Assembly (NCBI RefSeq): GCF_037029465.1
Contig: NZ_JAYMEM010000009.1
Coordinates: forward strand, 339,420 to 403,419
Origin: Mesoflavibacter sp037029465
GTDB lineage: Bacteria; Bacteroidota; Bacteroidia; Flavobacteriales; Flavobacteriaceae
Length of the DNA stretch: 64,000 nucleotides
Direction: 5' to 3'
The position numbers were made by a program, and so were the translations under genes. A model generated the notes under the pieces. That model was given only the letters and a program-made list of their open reading frames with translations. It was not told the origin of the DNA and did no database searches. Positions 17,342 to 24,776 of this stretch are shown piece by piece (the first letter of the stretch is position 1; the number at the start of each line of letters is the position of its first letter).

Positions 17342-18415
17342 ATGACGGCTTTAATATCAATTTTAGTTTTAGTATTTATTTTCGTTGCCATTTGGCAAAT
17401 GGTTAAAATCTTTGACTTAACTCAAACGGGTAAATCAACAGAAAATAACCAAGTTGCTAATGATAATGACAACAAAGTAAACGGTTACTTAATGATAGGT
17501 TTCTTAATCTTCATTTATGCAATAACAATTGTTTGTATTGCAAAATATGGTGATTTACCGTTACTTTCTAATTCGGCATCAGAGCATGGACCAAGTGTAG
17601 ATAGATTAATGATAATCTCTTTAGTCGTAATCTTCTTTGTTCAAACTGTAACCCAATTTTTATTACACTATTTTGCTTTTAAATATAGAGGTCAAAAAGG
17701 AAGAAAGGCATTATTCTTTGCAGATAACAACAAATTAGAAGCTATATGGACAATTATTCCTGTAATAGTTTTAGCAGGTTTAATCATTCAAGGACTATTT
17801 ACTTGGACTAGCATTATGAATGTTGATGAAGATGCAGATCCAATGGTAGTAGAACTTTATGCACAACAATTCAACTGGAAAGCAAGATATGCTGGAGCAG
17901 ACAACGCGTTAGGTAAAGCAAACGTAAGATTAATAGATTTAGACAAAGCTAACATCTTAGGTGTTGATGAGTCTGATCCAAATGCTCAAGATGATGTAAT
18001 TGTTACTGAATTACACTTACCAGTAGGTAAACCAGTATTATTCAAAATGCGTTCTCAAGACGTATTACACTCTGCTTATATGCCTCACTTTAGAGCACAA
18101 ATGAACTGTGTTCCTGGTATGATTACTCAGTTTAGTTTTACACCAACAAAGACTACTGCTGATATGAGAGAGTTACCTGAAATTAAAGATAAAGTAGCAA
18201 ACATCAATAAGATCAGAACTGAAAATAGTCAAGAGCTTATTGCTAATGGTGAAGAAGCTTTAGAGCCATACGAGTTTGATTACTTACTTTTATGTAATAA
18301 AATTTGTGGTACATCTCACTACAACATGCAAATGAAAATTATTGTTGAAACTCAAGAAGAGTTTGACGCATGGATGAAAGAACAAAAGCAGTTCAAAAAT
18401 TCATTAAATTTATAA
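17342..18415 (+). CDS. coxB: Cytochrome c oxidase subunit II (CuA)
   Basis: The 357-residue protein has a C-terminal cupredoxin domain with the CuA ligand motif CNKICGTSHYNM (about 318-329) and the upstream HSAYMPHFRAQMNCVPGM segment. Four hydrophobic helices are visible (residues about 4-22, 49-69, 84-108 and 134-158), two more than the standard two-helix subunit II; the last two are the canonical pair and the first two an N-terminal extension. It takes electrons from a cytochrome c, plausibly ActE. It is co-transcribed between actF and cox1. Confidence 0.95.
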   Translation: MTALISILVLVFIFVAIWQMVKIFDLTQTGKSTENNQVANDNDNKVNGYLMIGFLIFIYAITIVCIAKYGDLPLLSNSASEHGPSVDRLMIISLVVIFFVQTVTQFLLHYFAFKYRGQKGRKALFFADNNKLEAIWTIIPVIVLAGLIIQGLFTWTSIMNVDEDADPMVVELYAQQFNWKARYAGADNALGKANVRLIDLDKANILGVDESDPNAQDDVIVTELHLPVGKPVLFKMRSQDVLHSAYMPHFRAQMNCVPGMITQFSFTPTKTTADMRELPEIKDKVANINKIRTENSQELIANGEEALEPYEFDYLLLCNKICGTSHYNMQMKIIVETQEEFDAWMKEQKQFKNSLNL

Positions 18416-18460
18416 TTTCAGAAAAAGAAAAATTTTAATTAAAGAAAAGATTATAAGATT

Positions 18461-20251
18461 ATGTCAGCACACGTAGAAGCACATGCACATGACGATCATG
18501 GTCATCACCATAAAGAAACTTTTATAACTAAATACATTTTTAGTCAAGACCACAAAATGATTGCCAAGCAGTATTTAATTACTGGGCTTATAATGGGAAT
18601 TATTGGAGTTGTAATGTCTTTAATGATGCGTATGCAAATTGCATGGCCAGGAGAACCTAATGCTTTCTTGCAAACTTTCTTAGGAAAATGGGCTCCAGAT
18701 GGTGTAATGAGCGCAGATATTTACTTAGCTTTAGTTACAATACATGGTACTATAATGGTATTCTTTGTATTAACTGCTGGTTTAAGTGGTACGTTTAGTA
18801 ACTTATTAATTCCGTTACAAATTGGTGCACGAGATATGGCTTCAGGTTTCTTAAACATGGTGTCTTATTGGTTATTTTTTATCTCTTGTGTGATAATGGT
18901 TTCTTCATTCTTTGTTGAAGCAGGACCAGCAGCTGCAGGTTGGACTATATACCCTCCATTAAGTGCTTTACCTATGGCACAAGGTGGATCTGGTTTAGGT
19001 ATGACATTATGGTTAACCTCTATGGCTATCTTTATTGCTTCTTCAGCTTTAGGGTCTTTAAACTATATCGTAACTGTATTAAATCTACGTACTAAAGGTA
19101 TGTCTATGACAAGATTACCTTTAACAATCTGGACATTCTTTGTAACTGCAATTATTGGTGTGGTTTCATTCCCTGTATTATTATCAGCTGCTTTATTATT
19201 AATAATGGATAGAAGTTTTGGAACATCATTCTTCTTATCAGATATATTCATTCAAGGTGAAGTTTTACATTACCAAGGTGGTTCTCCTGTTTTATTTGAG
19301 CACTTATTTTGGTTCTTAGGTCACCCAGAAGTATATATTGTATTATTACCAGCATTAGGTATCACCTCAGAAATTATTGCAACCAATTCACGTAAACCTA
19401 TATTTGGTTACCGTGCCATGATTGCTTCGGTTTTAGCTATTGCATTTTTATCGACAATAGTTTGGGGTCACCATATGTTCGTATCAGGTATGAATCCATT
19501 CTTAGGTTCTGTATTTACATTTACAACATTATTAATTGCAATACCTTCTGCGGTAAAAGCATTTAACTATATAACCACATTGTGGAAAGGTAACTTGCAG
19601 CTTAACCCTGCGATGTTATTCTCTATCGGATTAGTTTCTACTTTTATAACTGGTGGTTTAACAGGAATTATTTTAGGAGATAGCGCATTAGATATTAACG
19701 TACATGATACATATTTTGTAGTAGCTCACTTCCATTTAGTAATGGGTATTTCTGCACTTTATGGTTTCTTTGCAGGTGTTTATCACTGGTTCCCTAAAAT
19801 GTTTGGTAGAATGATGAACAAAAACTTAGGTTACGTTCACTTTTGGATTACTGCAGTTTGTGCTTATGGTGTATTTTTCCCAATGCACTTTATAGGTATG
19901 GCAGGACTACCAAGACGTTATTATACAAATAGTGCATTCCCATTATTTGATGATTTATCAAATGTGAATGTTGTTATTACAGTATTTGCTTTAGTAGGTG
20001 GAGCTTTCCAAATAGTGTTCTTTTACAATTTCTTCGCTAGTATTTTCTACGGAAAGAAAGCAGAACAAAACCCATGGAAGTCTAACACTTTAGAATGGAC
20101 TACTCCAGTAGAGCACATTCATGGTAACTGGCCAGGAGAAATCCCAACAGTACACAGATGGGCTTACGATTATAGTAAACCAGGACATGATGACGATTTT
20201 GTTCCTCAAAGCGTTCCTCTAAAAGAAGGCGAAGAAGAGTTACAACACTAA
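18461..20251 (+). CDS. coxA: Cytochrome c oxidase subunit I (A-type haem-copper oxygen reductase)
   Basis: The 596-residue catalytic subunit reduces oxygen to water and pumps protons. Twelve helices are visible, with the CuB and cross-linked tyrosine segment GHPEVYIVLLPALG, WGHHMF, and the haem ligands in VHDTYFVVAHFHLVMG. The glutamate in GHPEVY places it in the A1-type group. Seven histidines occur in the first 19 residues (MSAHVEAHAHDDHGHHHKE), which is unusual and echoes the His-rich loop of ActF. A long cytoplasmic C-terminal tail ends EGEEELQH. Last gene of the operon; subunits III and IV are encoded 27 kb away in this same window. Confidence 0.97.
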   Translation: MSAHVEAHAHDDHGHHHKETFITKYIFSQDHKMIAKQYLITGLIMGIIGVVMSLMMRMQIAWPGEPNAFLQTFLGKWAPDGVMSADIYLALVTIHGTIMVFFVLTAGLSGTFSNLLIPLQIGARDMASGFLNMVSYWLFFISCVIMVSSFFVEAGPAAAGWTIYPPLSALPMAQGGSGLGMTLWLTSMAIFIASSALGSLNYIVTVLNLRTKGMSMTRLPLTIWTFFVTAIIGVVSFPVLLSAALLLIMDRSFGTSFFLSDIFIQGEVLHYQGGSPVLFEHLFWFLGHPEVYIVLLPALGITSEIIATNSRKPIFGYRAMIASVLAIAFLSTIVWGHHMFVSGMNPFLGSVFTFTTLLIAIPSAVKAFNYITTLWKGNLQLNPAMLFSIGLVSTFITGGLTGIILGDSALDINVHDTYFVVAHFHLVMGISALYGFFAGVYHWFPKMFGRMMNKNLGYVHFWITAVCAYGVFFPMHFIGMAGLPRRYYTNSAFPLFDDLSNVNVVITVFALVGGAFQIVFFYNFFASIFYGKKAEQNPWKSNTLEWTTPVEHIHGNWPGEIPTVHRWAYDYSKPGHDDDFVPQSVPLKEGEEELQH

Positions 20252-20270
20252 TCATCAGCTTAAAATATTT

Positions 20271-20304
20271 AAAAAGCCTTTCTAAACAGAAAGGCTTTTT
20301 CTTT
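20271..20304 (+). terminator. Terminator of the act-cox operon
   Basis: AAAAAGCCTTTCT (20271-20283) pairs perfectly with AGAAAGGCTTTTT (20288-20300) around the loop aaac. Confidence 0.92.
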
Positions 20305-20311
20305 ATATTTG
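20304..20311 (+). promoter_or_regulatory. -7 promoter element of ruvB
   Basis: TATATTTG matches the -7 consensus and ends only seven bases before the ruvB ATG at 20319, so transcription would start within about five bases of the start codon. A -33 element would have to lie within the preceding terminator and is not obvious. Confidence 0.5.
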
Positions 20312-20318
20312 CTATTGT

Positions 20319-21341
20319 ATGAACGAAAACCTAGATCCAACAAACGATAATTTTTCTCCTGAAGAATTTGAGATCGAAAAAACCTTAAGACCTCTAAACT
20401 TTAGCGACTTTACTGGTCAAGATCAGGTATTGGAGAATCTTCAAATATTTGTTCAAGCAGCCAATAAAAGATCAGAAGCATTAGATCATACGCTATTTCA
20501 TGGTCCTCCAGGATTAGGAAAAACGACTTTGGCTAATATTTTGGCTAACGAGCTTAATGTTGGTATTAAAGTGACTTCTGGTCCAGTTTTAGATAAACCA
20601 GGTGACTTAGCTGGATTACTAACAAATCTTGATGATCGTGATGTGCTTTTTATAGATGAAATACATCGTTTAAGTCCAATTGTAGAAGAGTATTTATACT
20701 CCGCTATGGAAGACTATAAAATTGATATTATGATTGAGTCTGGACCAAACGCAAGAACCGTTCAAATCAATCTAAATCCGTTTACATTAGTTGGAGCAAC
20801 AACGCGTTCAGGATTGCTTACAGCACCAATGCGTGCACGTTTTGGTATTCAAAGTAGATTACAATATTACAGTACCGAATTATTAACAACCATCATACAA
20901 CGTAGTGCAGATATATTAAATGTGCCAATCTCTATGGAAGCTGCAATAGAAGTTGCAGGTCGTAGTCGTGGTACACCAAGAATTGCCAATGCATTATTGC
21001 GTCGTGTTAGAGACTTTGCACAAATAAAAGGTAATGGGTCTATTGACATCAAAATAGCTAAATACGCTTTAGAAGCTTTAAATGTTGATGCTTATGGTTT
21101 AGATGAAATGGATAACCGAATACTTTCTACCATCATTGATAAATTTAAAGGTGGACCAGTTGGTATTACAACCATTGCAACTGCTGTTAGTGAAAGCTCA
21201 GAAACTATTGAAGAAGTTTATGAGCCTTTCTTAATTCAGCAAGGTTTTATTATTCGTACGCCACGAGGAAGAGAAGTGACCGAACTAGCCTACAAGCATC
21301 TTGGAAAAATAAAAGGACCAACACAAGGCGGTTTGTTTTAA
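20319..21341 (+). CDS. ruvB: Holliday junction branch-migration ATPase RuvB
   Basis: The 340-residue protein has the normal RuvB length. It carries FTGQDQVLENLQIFVQAA, Walker A GPPGLGKTT (about 67), Walker B LFIDEIHRLS, sensor segments GATTRSGLLTAPMRARFG and the C-terminal winged helix EPFLIQQGFIIRTPRGREV. With RuvA (encoded at 33703 here) it drives branch migration at Holliday junctions. First gene of a tight operon: cytochrome P450 starts 16 bases after its stop. Confidence 0.97.
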   Translation: MNENLDPTNDNFSPEEFEIEKTLRPLNFSDFTGQDQVLENLQIFVQAANKRSEALDHTLFHGPPGLGKTTLANILANELNVGIKVTSGPVLDKPGDLAGLLTNLDDRDVLFIDEIHRLSPIVEEYLYSAMEDYKIDIMIESGPNARTVQINLNPFTLVGATTRSGLLTAPMRARFGIQSRLQYYSTELLTTIIQRSADILNVPISMEAAIEVAGRSRGTPRIANALLRRVRDFAQIKGNGSIDIKIAKYALEALNVDAYGLDEMDNRILSTIIDKFKGGPVGITTIATAVSESSETIEEVYEPFLIQQGFIIRTPRGREVTELAYKHLGKIKGPTQGGLF

Positions 21342-21357
21342 GAAAAGAATAAAATTT

Positions 21358-22686
21358 ATGAAGCAACAAACACATATTTCTGAGGTTTCATTGCTTCAGT
21401 TTATAAAGCATTCTTTCAAAATTCTTAAAAACCCATTACCATTTCATCATAGAAATTTCAAGAAATATGGTGATATTTTTAGGCTAAACATTGGAGCAAA
21501 AAATCATATTTTCTTTTCTCGTGATGCCGAATTAGCTATTCATGTACTTCAGAAAAATCAAAAAAATTATACAAAGTCTAGAATTCAAACTAAAGACCTA
21601 GCAAAATATGTTGGTAAAGGATTATTAACTGCAGAAGATGAGCATTGGAAAACGCAGAGAAAACTTATTCAACCTGCATTTCATAAAAAAAATCTTCAAC
21701 AGTTATTAGATACGATTCAGTCTGCAATCAATGCAGAATATGATAAATTCGAAACCAATAAAGCGATAGATGTCTTTCCAGTTTTTAATGATTTAGCGTT
21801 TCAAACTGTAGTTAAATCTTTATTTAGTAGTGCCGCAAATGCAGACGAGATTAATAGACTACAACACATTACTGAAGAAGTTCAGAAAATGTTGGTCAAA
21901 GAGCTTAGACAACCGTACCTAGGTTGGTGGTTTAAAATAAGTGGTACATTACAAGATCACTTAGATTTAGGGCAAGAGTCTAAAGATATTTTAAAACGAA
22001 TTGTAAACCAACGCCAGCAATCTAGTGTTAAGTACAACGATTTATTAGATATGTTGTTGTCTGCAAGATATGATGATGGTTCTTCAATGGAAGAGAAGCA
22101 GCTGTTAGACGAAATTTTAATACTATTTGTTGCAGGTCATGAGACAACATCAAATGCGCTAACATTTACTCTGCAACTATTAGCATTACATCCTGAATGG
22201 CAAGACAAGATTTATGTTGAAATAAAAGCGAATGAAGATGAGCATGACTTGATGAATCAAGTAATGAATTCAAAAATTTGTCAGCAAGTTATTGAAGAAT
22301 CTATGCGTTTGTATCCGCCAGTATATTTTATAGATCGCGTAAATATTGAAGACGATAATTTTAAGGATTATCATTTTAAAGCAAATTCAAATCTGTTGTT
22401 TTCGGTATTCGAAATCCATCGTCACCCAAAACTCTGGGAACAACCAAATAAGTTTTTACCAGAACGATTTGAAGATGGTGGCAGGCAATTTTCATCACAA
22501 TATTTTCCTTTTGGAGCTGGACCAAGAAAATGTATTGGTAATAATTTTGCAATGTTTGAAATGATTTTAGCAATCAACGAAATAATAAAACGCTACAAAA
22601 TCAAACCAGAATTTAAATCTATAGATATTTTGCCTCTTATTACTTTAAAACCAAAAAATGCTATCTTAAATTTTGAAGCTAGATAA
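21358..22686 (+). CDS. Cytochrome P450
   Basis: The 442-residue soluble haem-thiolate monooxygenase has the I-helix oxygen-activation motif AGHETTS (about 259), the K-helix ExxR as EESMR, the PERF segment as LPERF, and the haem-binding loop FPFGAGPRKCIGNNFAMFE with Cys about residue 391. It has no signal peptide or membrane anchor. The substrate cannot be told from the sequence; carotenoid or fatty-acid hydroxylation are possibilities because soluble bacterial P450s of this general type act on them. No redox partner gene is adjacent. It lies between ruvB and queG with almost no spacing, so it is co-expressed with housekeeping genes. Confidence 0.92.
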   Translation: MKQQTHISEVSLLQFIKHSFKILKNPLPFHHRNFKKYGDIFRLNIGAKNHIFFSRDAELAIHVLQKNQKNYTKSRIQTKDLAKYVGKGLLTAEDEHWKTQRKLIQPAFHKKNLQQLLDTIQSAINAEYDKFETNKAIDVFPVFNDLAFQTVVKSLFSSAANADEINRLQHITEEVQKMLVKELRQPYLGWWFKISGTLQDHLDLGQESKDILKRIVNQRQQSSVKYNDLLDMLLSARYDDGSSMEEKQLLDEILILFVAGHETTSNALTFTLQLLALHPEWQDKIYVEIKANEDEHDLMNQVMNSKICQQVIEESMRLYPPVYFIDRVNIEDDNFKDYHFKANSNLLFSVFEIHRHPKLWEQPNKFLPERFEDGGRQFSSQYFPFGAGPRKCIGNNFAMFEMILAINEIIKRYKIKPEFKSIDILPLITLKPKNAILNFEAR

Positions 22687-22688
22687 TA

Positions 22689-23609
22689 TTGAATACTAAA
22701 ACTAAATACACGCAATTAATTAAAACCGAAGCAAAACGTCTCGGTTTTTTGTCGTGCGGAATTAGTAAAGCTCAATTTTTAGAAGAAGAAGCGCCACGAT
22801 TAGAAAAATGGTTAAATAAGAATATGCACGGTCAAATGTCTTACATGCAAAATCATTTTGATAAGCGTTTAGACCCAACAAAATTAGTAGAAGATTCTAA
22901 AAGCGTTGTGTCATTGCTACTTAATTATTATCCAGACCAAACGCAAACAGAAGATAGTTATAAACTATCAAAATACGCTTACGGTACAGATTATCATTTT
23001 GTAATAAAAGATAAATTAAAGCAACTTCTAGAATTTATAAACGAAGAAATTGGAGAAGTTTACGGTCGTGCTTTTGTAGATTCTGCACCAGTTTTAGATA
23101 AAGCTTGGGCAGCAAAAAGCGGATTAGGTTGGATAGGCAAACATAGTAACTTATTAAGTCAAAAAACAGGTAGCTTTTATTTTATTGCAGAACTAATTAT
23201 AGATTTAGAGTTAGATTACGATAACCCAACAACAGATCATTGTGGGACATGTACAGCTTGTATAGACGCGTGTCCAACACAAGCAATTGTAGAACCTTAT
23301 GTGGTAGACGGAAGTAAATGCATTAGCTATTTTACTATCGAGTTAAAAGACGAATTACCGTCCAATATGAAAGACAAATTTGACGATTGGATGTTTGGAT
23401 GTGATGTGTGTCAAGATGTTTGTCCATGGAATAGGTTTAGTAAACCTCATAATGAACCATTATTTAATCCGCATCCAGAATTGCTATCTATGACTAAAAA
23501 TGATTGGCAAGATATTACCAAGGATGTTTTTAATAAACTATTTAAAAAATCAGCGGTTAAACGTACTAAATTTTCTGGTTTACAAAGAAATATTAACTTT
23601 TTAAAATAG
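22689..23609 (+). CDS. queG: Epoxyqueuosine reductase QueG
   Basis: The 306-residue protein makes queuosine from epoxyqueuosine in tRNA using cobalamin and two [4Fe-4S] clusters. Motifs are the catalytic-domain run LGWIGKHSNLLSQKTGS, and two ferredoxin-like clusters CGTCTACIDACPTQAI and CDVCQDVCPWNRF. It starts at a TTG two bases after the P450 stop. This start gives the standard N-terminus. It lacks the HEAT-repeat C-terminal extension present in some homologues. Its stop overlaps the end of the convergent LacI gene by 17 bases. Confidence 0.95.
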   Translation: MNTKTKYTQLIKTEAKRLGFLSCGISKAQFLEEEAPRLEKWLNKNMHGQMSYMQNHFDKRLDPTKLVEDSKSVVSLLLNYYPDQTQTEDSYKLSKYAYGTDYHFVIKDKLKQLLEFINEEIGEVYGRAFVDSAPVLDKAWAAKSGLGWIGKHSNLLSQKTGSFYFIAELIIDLELDYDNPTTDHCGTCTACIDACPTQAIVEPYVVDGSKCISYFTIELKDELPSNMKDKFDDWMFGCDVCQDVCPWNRFSKPHNEPLFNPHPELLSMTKNDWQDITKDVFNKLFKKSAVKRTKFSGLQRNINFLK

Positions 23610-24624
23610 GTTTAGTAGAGTTTCTAACTATTAAATCTGTATCTAGTACAACCTTTTTATATCTAAATTCCTCATTTTTCTTTTTAGCTTTAATTTCTTT
23701 ATATAAAACTTTAAAAGCTTCTTTACCCATTTTAAATCCTGGTTGATTTATGGTTGTTAGAGAAGGAGAAACAACTGTAGACATAAACCAATTACTAAAT
23801 CCAACTATAGAAATATCTTCAGGAACTTTTATATTCATTTCATTAAAAGCAGTAATTGCTCCGATAGCAACTAAATCTGTATTTACAAAAATACCATCAA
23901 CATTTTTATGTTCTTCAACTAATTTTTTTGCATAATATTTCCCTTCTTCAAAACTAACATCATTTAAAACATAAACTAGTTTAGAATCGTAAGGTATGTT
24001 AAAATCTTCTAGTGCTTTTTTGTATCCTAAAAATCTATCAATTGAGTTTTGAGGTAGCAATGGACCTCTAAAATGGGCAATTTTTTTACAACCAATTTCA
24101 ATCAAATACTTTGTAGCTTCATAAGCAGCTTTTCTATCATCAATAATTACCTTCGAGCAGTCAATAATTTTTGCAATTTTATCAAACATAACCAAAGGTG
24201 TATCATTATCTATAACCTCTTTAAAATGATCAAATTTAGAAGTGCCATTTGCTATAGAAACTAAAATTCCATCCACTCTTTTGTTTTGTAATAGCTCTAG
24301 TTGTTTCTTCTCTAGCTCATAAGACTCATTAGACTGTAAGATTATAACTAAATACCCTTTTTTTTCTGCCTGCGCAATAATACCCTTAATAACACTAGAG
24401 AAAAAATGATGTACAATTTCAGGAACTATTAACCCAATAGTTTTAGACTCTTTAGTTCTTAAATTTACTGCAAAAGAGTTTGGTTTATAATTCATCTCTT
24501 TAGCAGTTTTAAGAATAAGCTTTTTGGTTTCAGGATTTACATCAGCGTAACCTTTTAAAGCTTTAGATACAGTAGATACAGAAACATTAATTTTTTCTGC
24601 AATTTCCTTTAAAGTAGTTGGCAT
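23593..24624 (-). CDS. LacI-family transcriptional regulator of the adjacent sugar locus
   Basis: The 343-residue protein has an N-terminal LacI helix-turn-helix (TTLKEIAEKINVSVSTVSKAL, residues about 3-22) with hinge NYKPNSFAVNLRTKESKTIG, then a periplasmic-binding-like effector domain (about 60-335). It is transcribed divergently from the TonB receptor gene, and two palindromes of LacI-family type lie between them, 34-68 bases upstream of its own ATG. That position fits autoregulation and control of the transport genes. The inducer is inferred to be a sugar of the locus, possibly sucrose or fructose; nothing in the sequence fixes it. Confidence 0.92.
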   Translation of the reverse strand: MPTTLKEIAEKINVSVSTVSKALKGYADVNPETKKLILKTAKEMNYKPNSFAVNLRTKESKTIGLIVPEIVHHFFSSVIKGIIAQAEKKGYLVIILQSNESYELEKKQLELLQNKRVDGILVSIANGTSKFDHFKEVIDNDTPLVMFDKIAKIIDCSKVIIDDRKAAYEATKYLIEIGCKKIAHFRGPLLPQNSIDRFLGYKKALEDFNIPYDSKLVYVLNDVSFEEGKYYAKKLVEEHKNVDGIFVNTDLVAIGAITAFNEMNIKVPEDISIVGFSNWFMSTVVSPSLTTINQPGFKMGKEAFKVLYKEIKAKKKNEEFRYKKVVLDTDLIVRNSTKPILKS

Positions 24625-24657
24625 TTTATATGTTTTTGTAAAAGTAACTAAAATTTA

Positions 24658-24671
24658 CGAAAACGTTTTTG
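24658..24671. promoter_or_regulatory. LacI-type operator, imperfect copy
   Basis: CGAAAACGTTTTTG is a 14-base inverted repeat centred on ACGT with one mismatch in its outer arm. It resembles the general LacI-family operator (central CG, A/T-rich arms). Its centre is 21 bp from that of the perfect copy. Confidence 0.8.
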
Positions 24672-24678
24672 TTATTTT

Positions 24679-24692
24679 CGAAAACGTTTTCG
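24679..24692. promoter_or_regulatory. LacI-type operator, perfect palindrome
   Basis: CGAAAACGTTTTCG is a perfect 14-bp palindrome between the divergent lacI and TonB-receptor genes. With the copy at 24658 it places two sites on the same face of the helix, two turns apart. Confidence 0.85.
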
Positions 24693-24726
24693 TTTAGAAA
24701 TTTATATTTTTATTAAGATCTAGTTA

Positions 24727-24734
24727 TAAATTTG
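24727..24734 (+). promoter_or_regulatory. -7 promoter element of the TonB-receptor operon
   Basis: TAAATTTG fits TAnnTTTG and implies a start near 24738. The operators would then be centred about 53 and 74 bases upstream, a position more typical of activation than of direct steric repression. Confidence 0.5.
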
Positions 24735-24776
24735 ACAACAAACAACTAACAATTTTGAATATTTAAAACTCATTAC

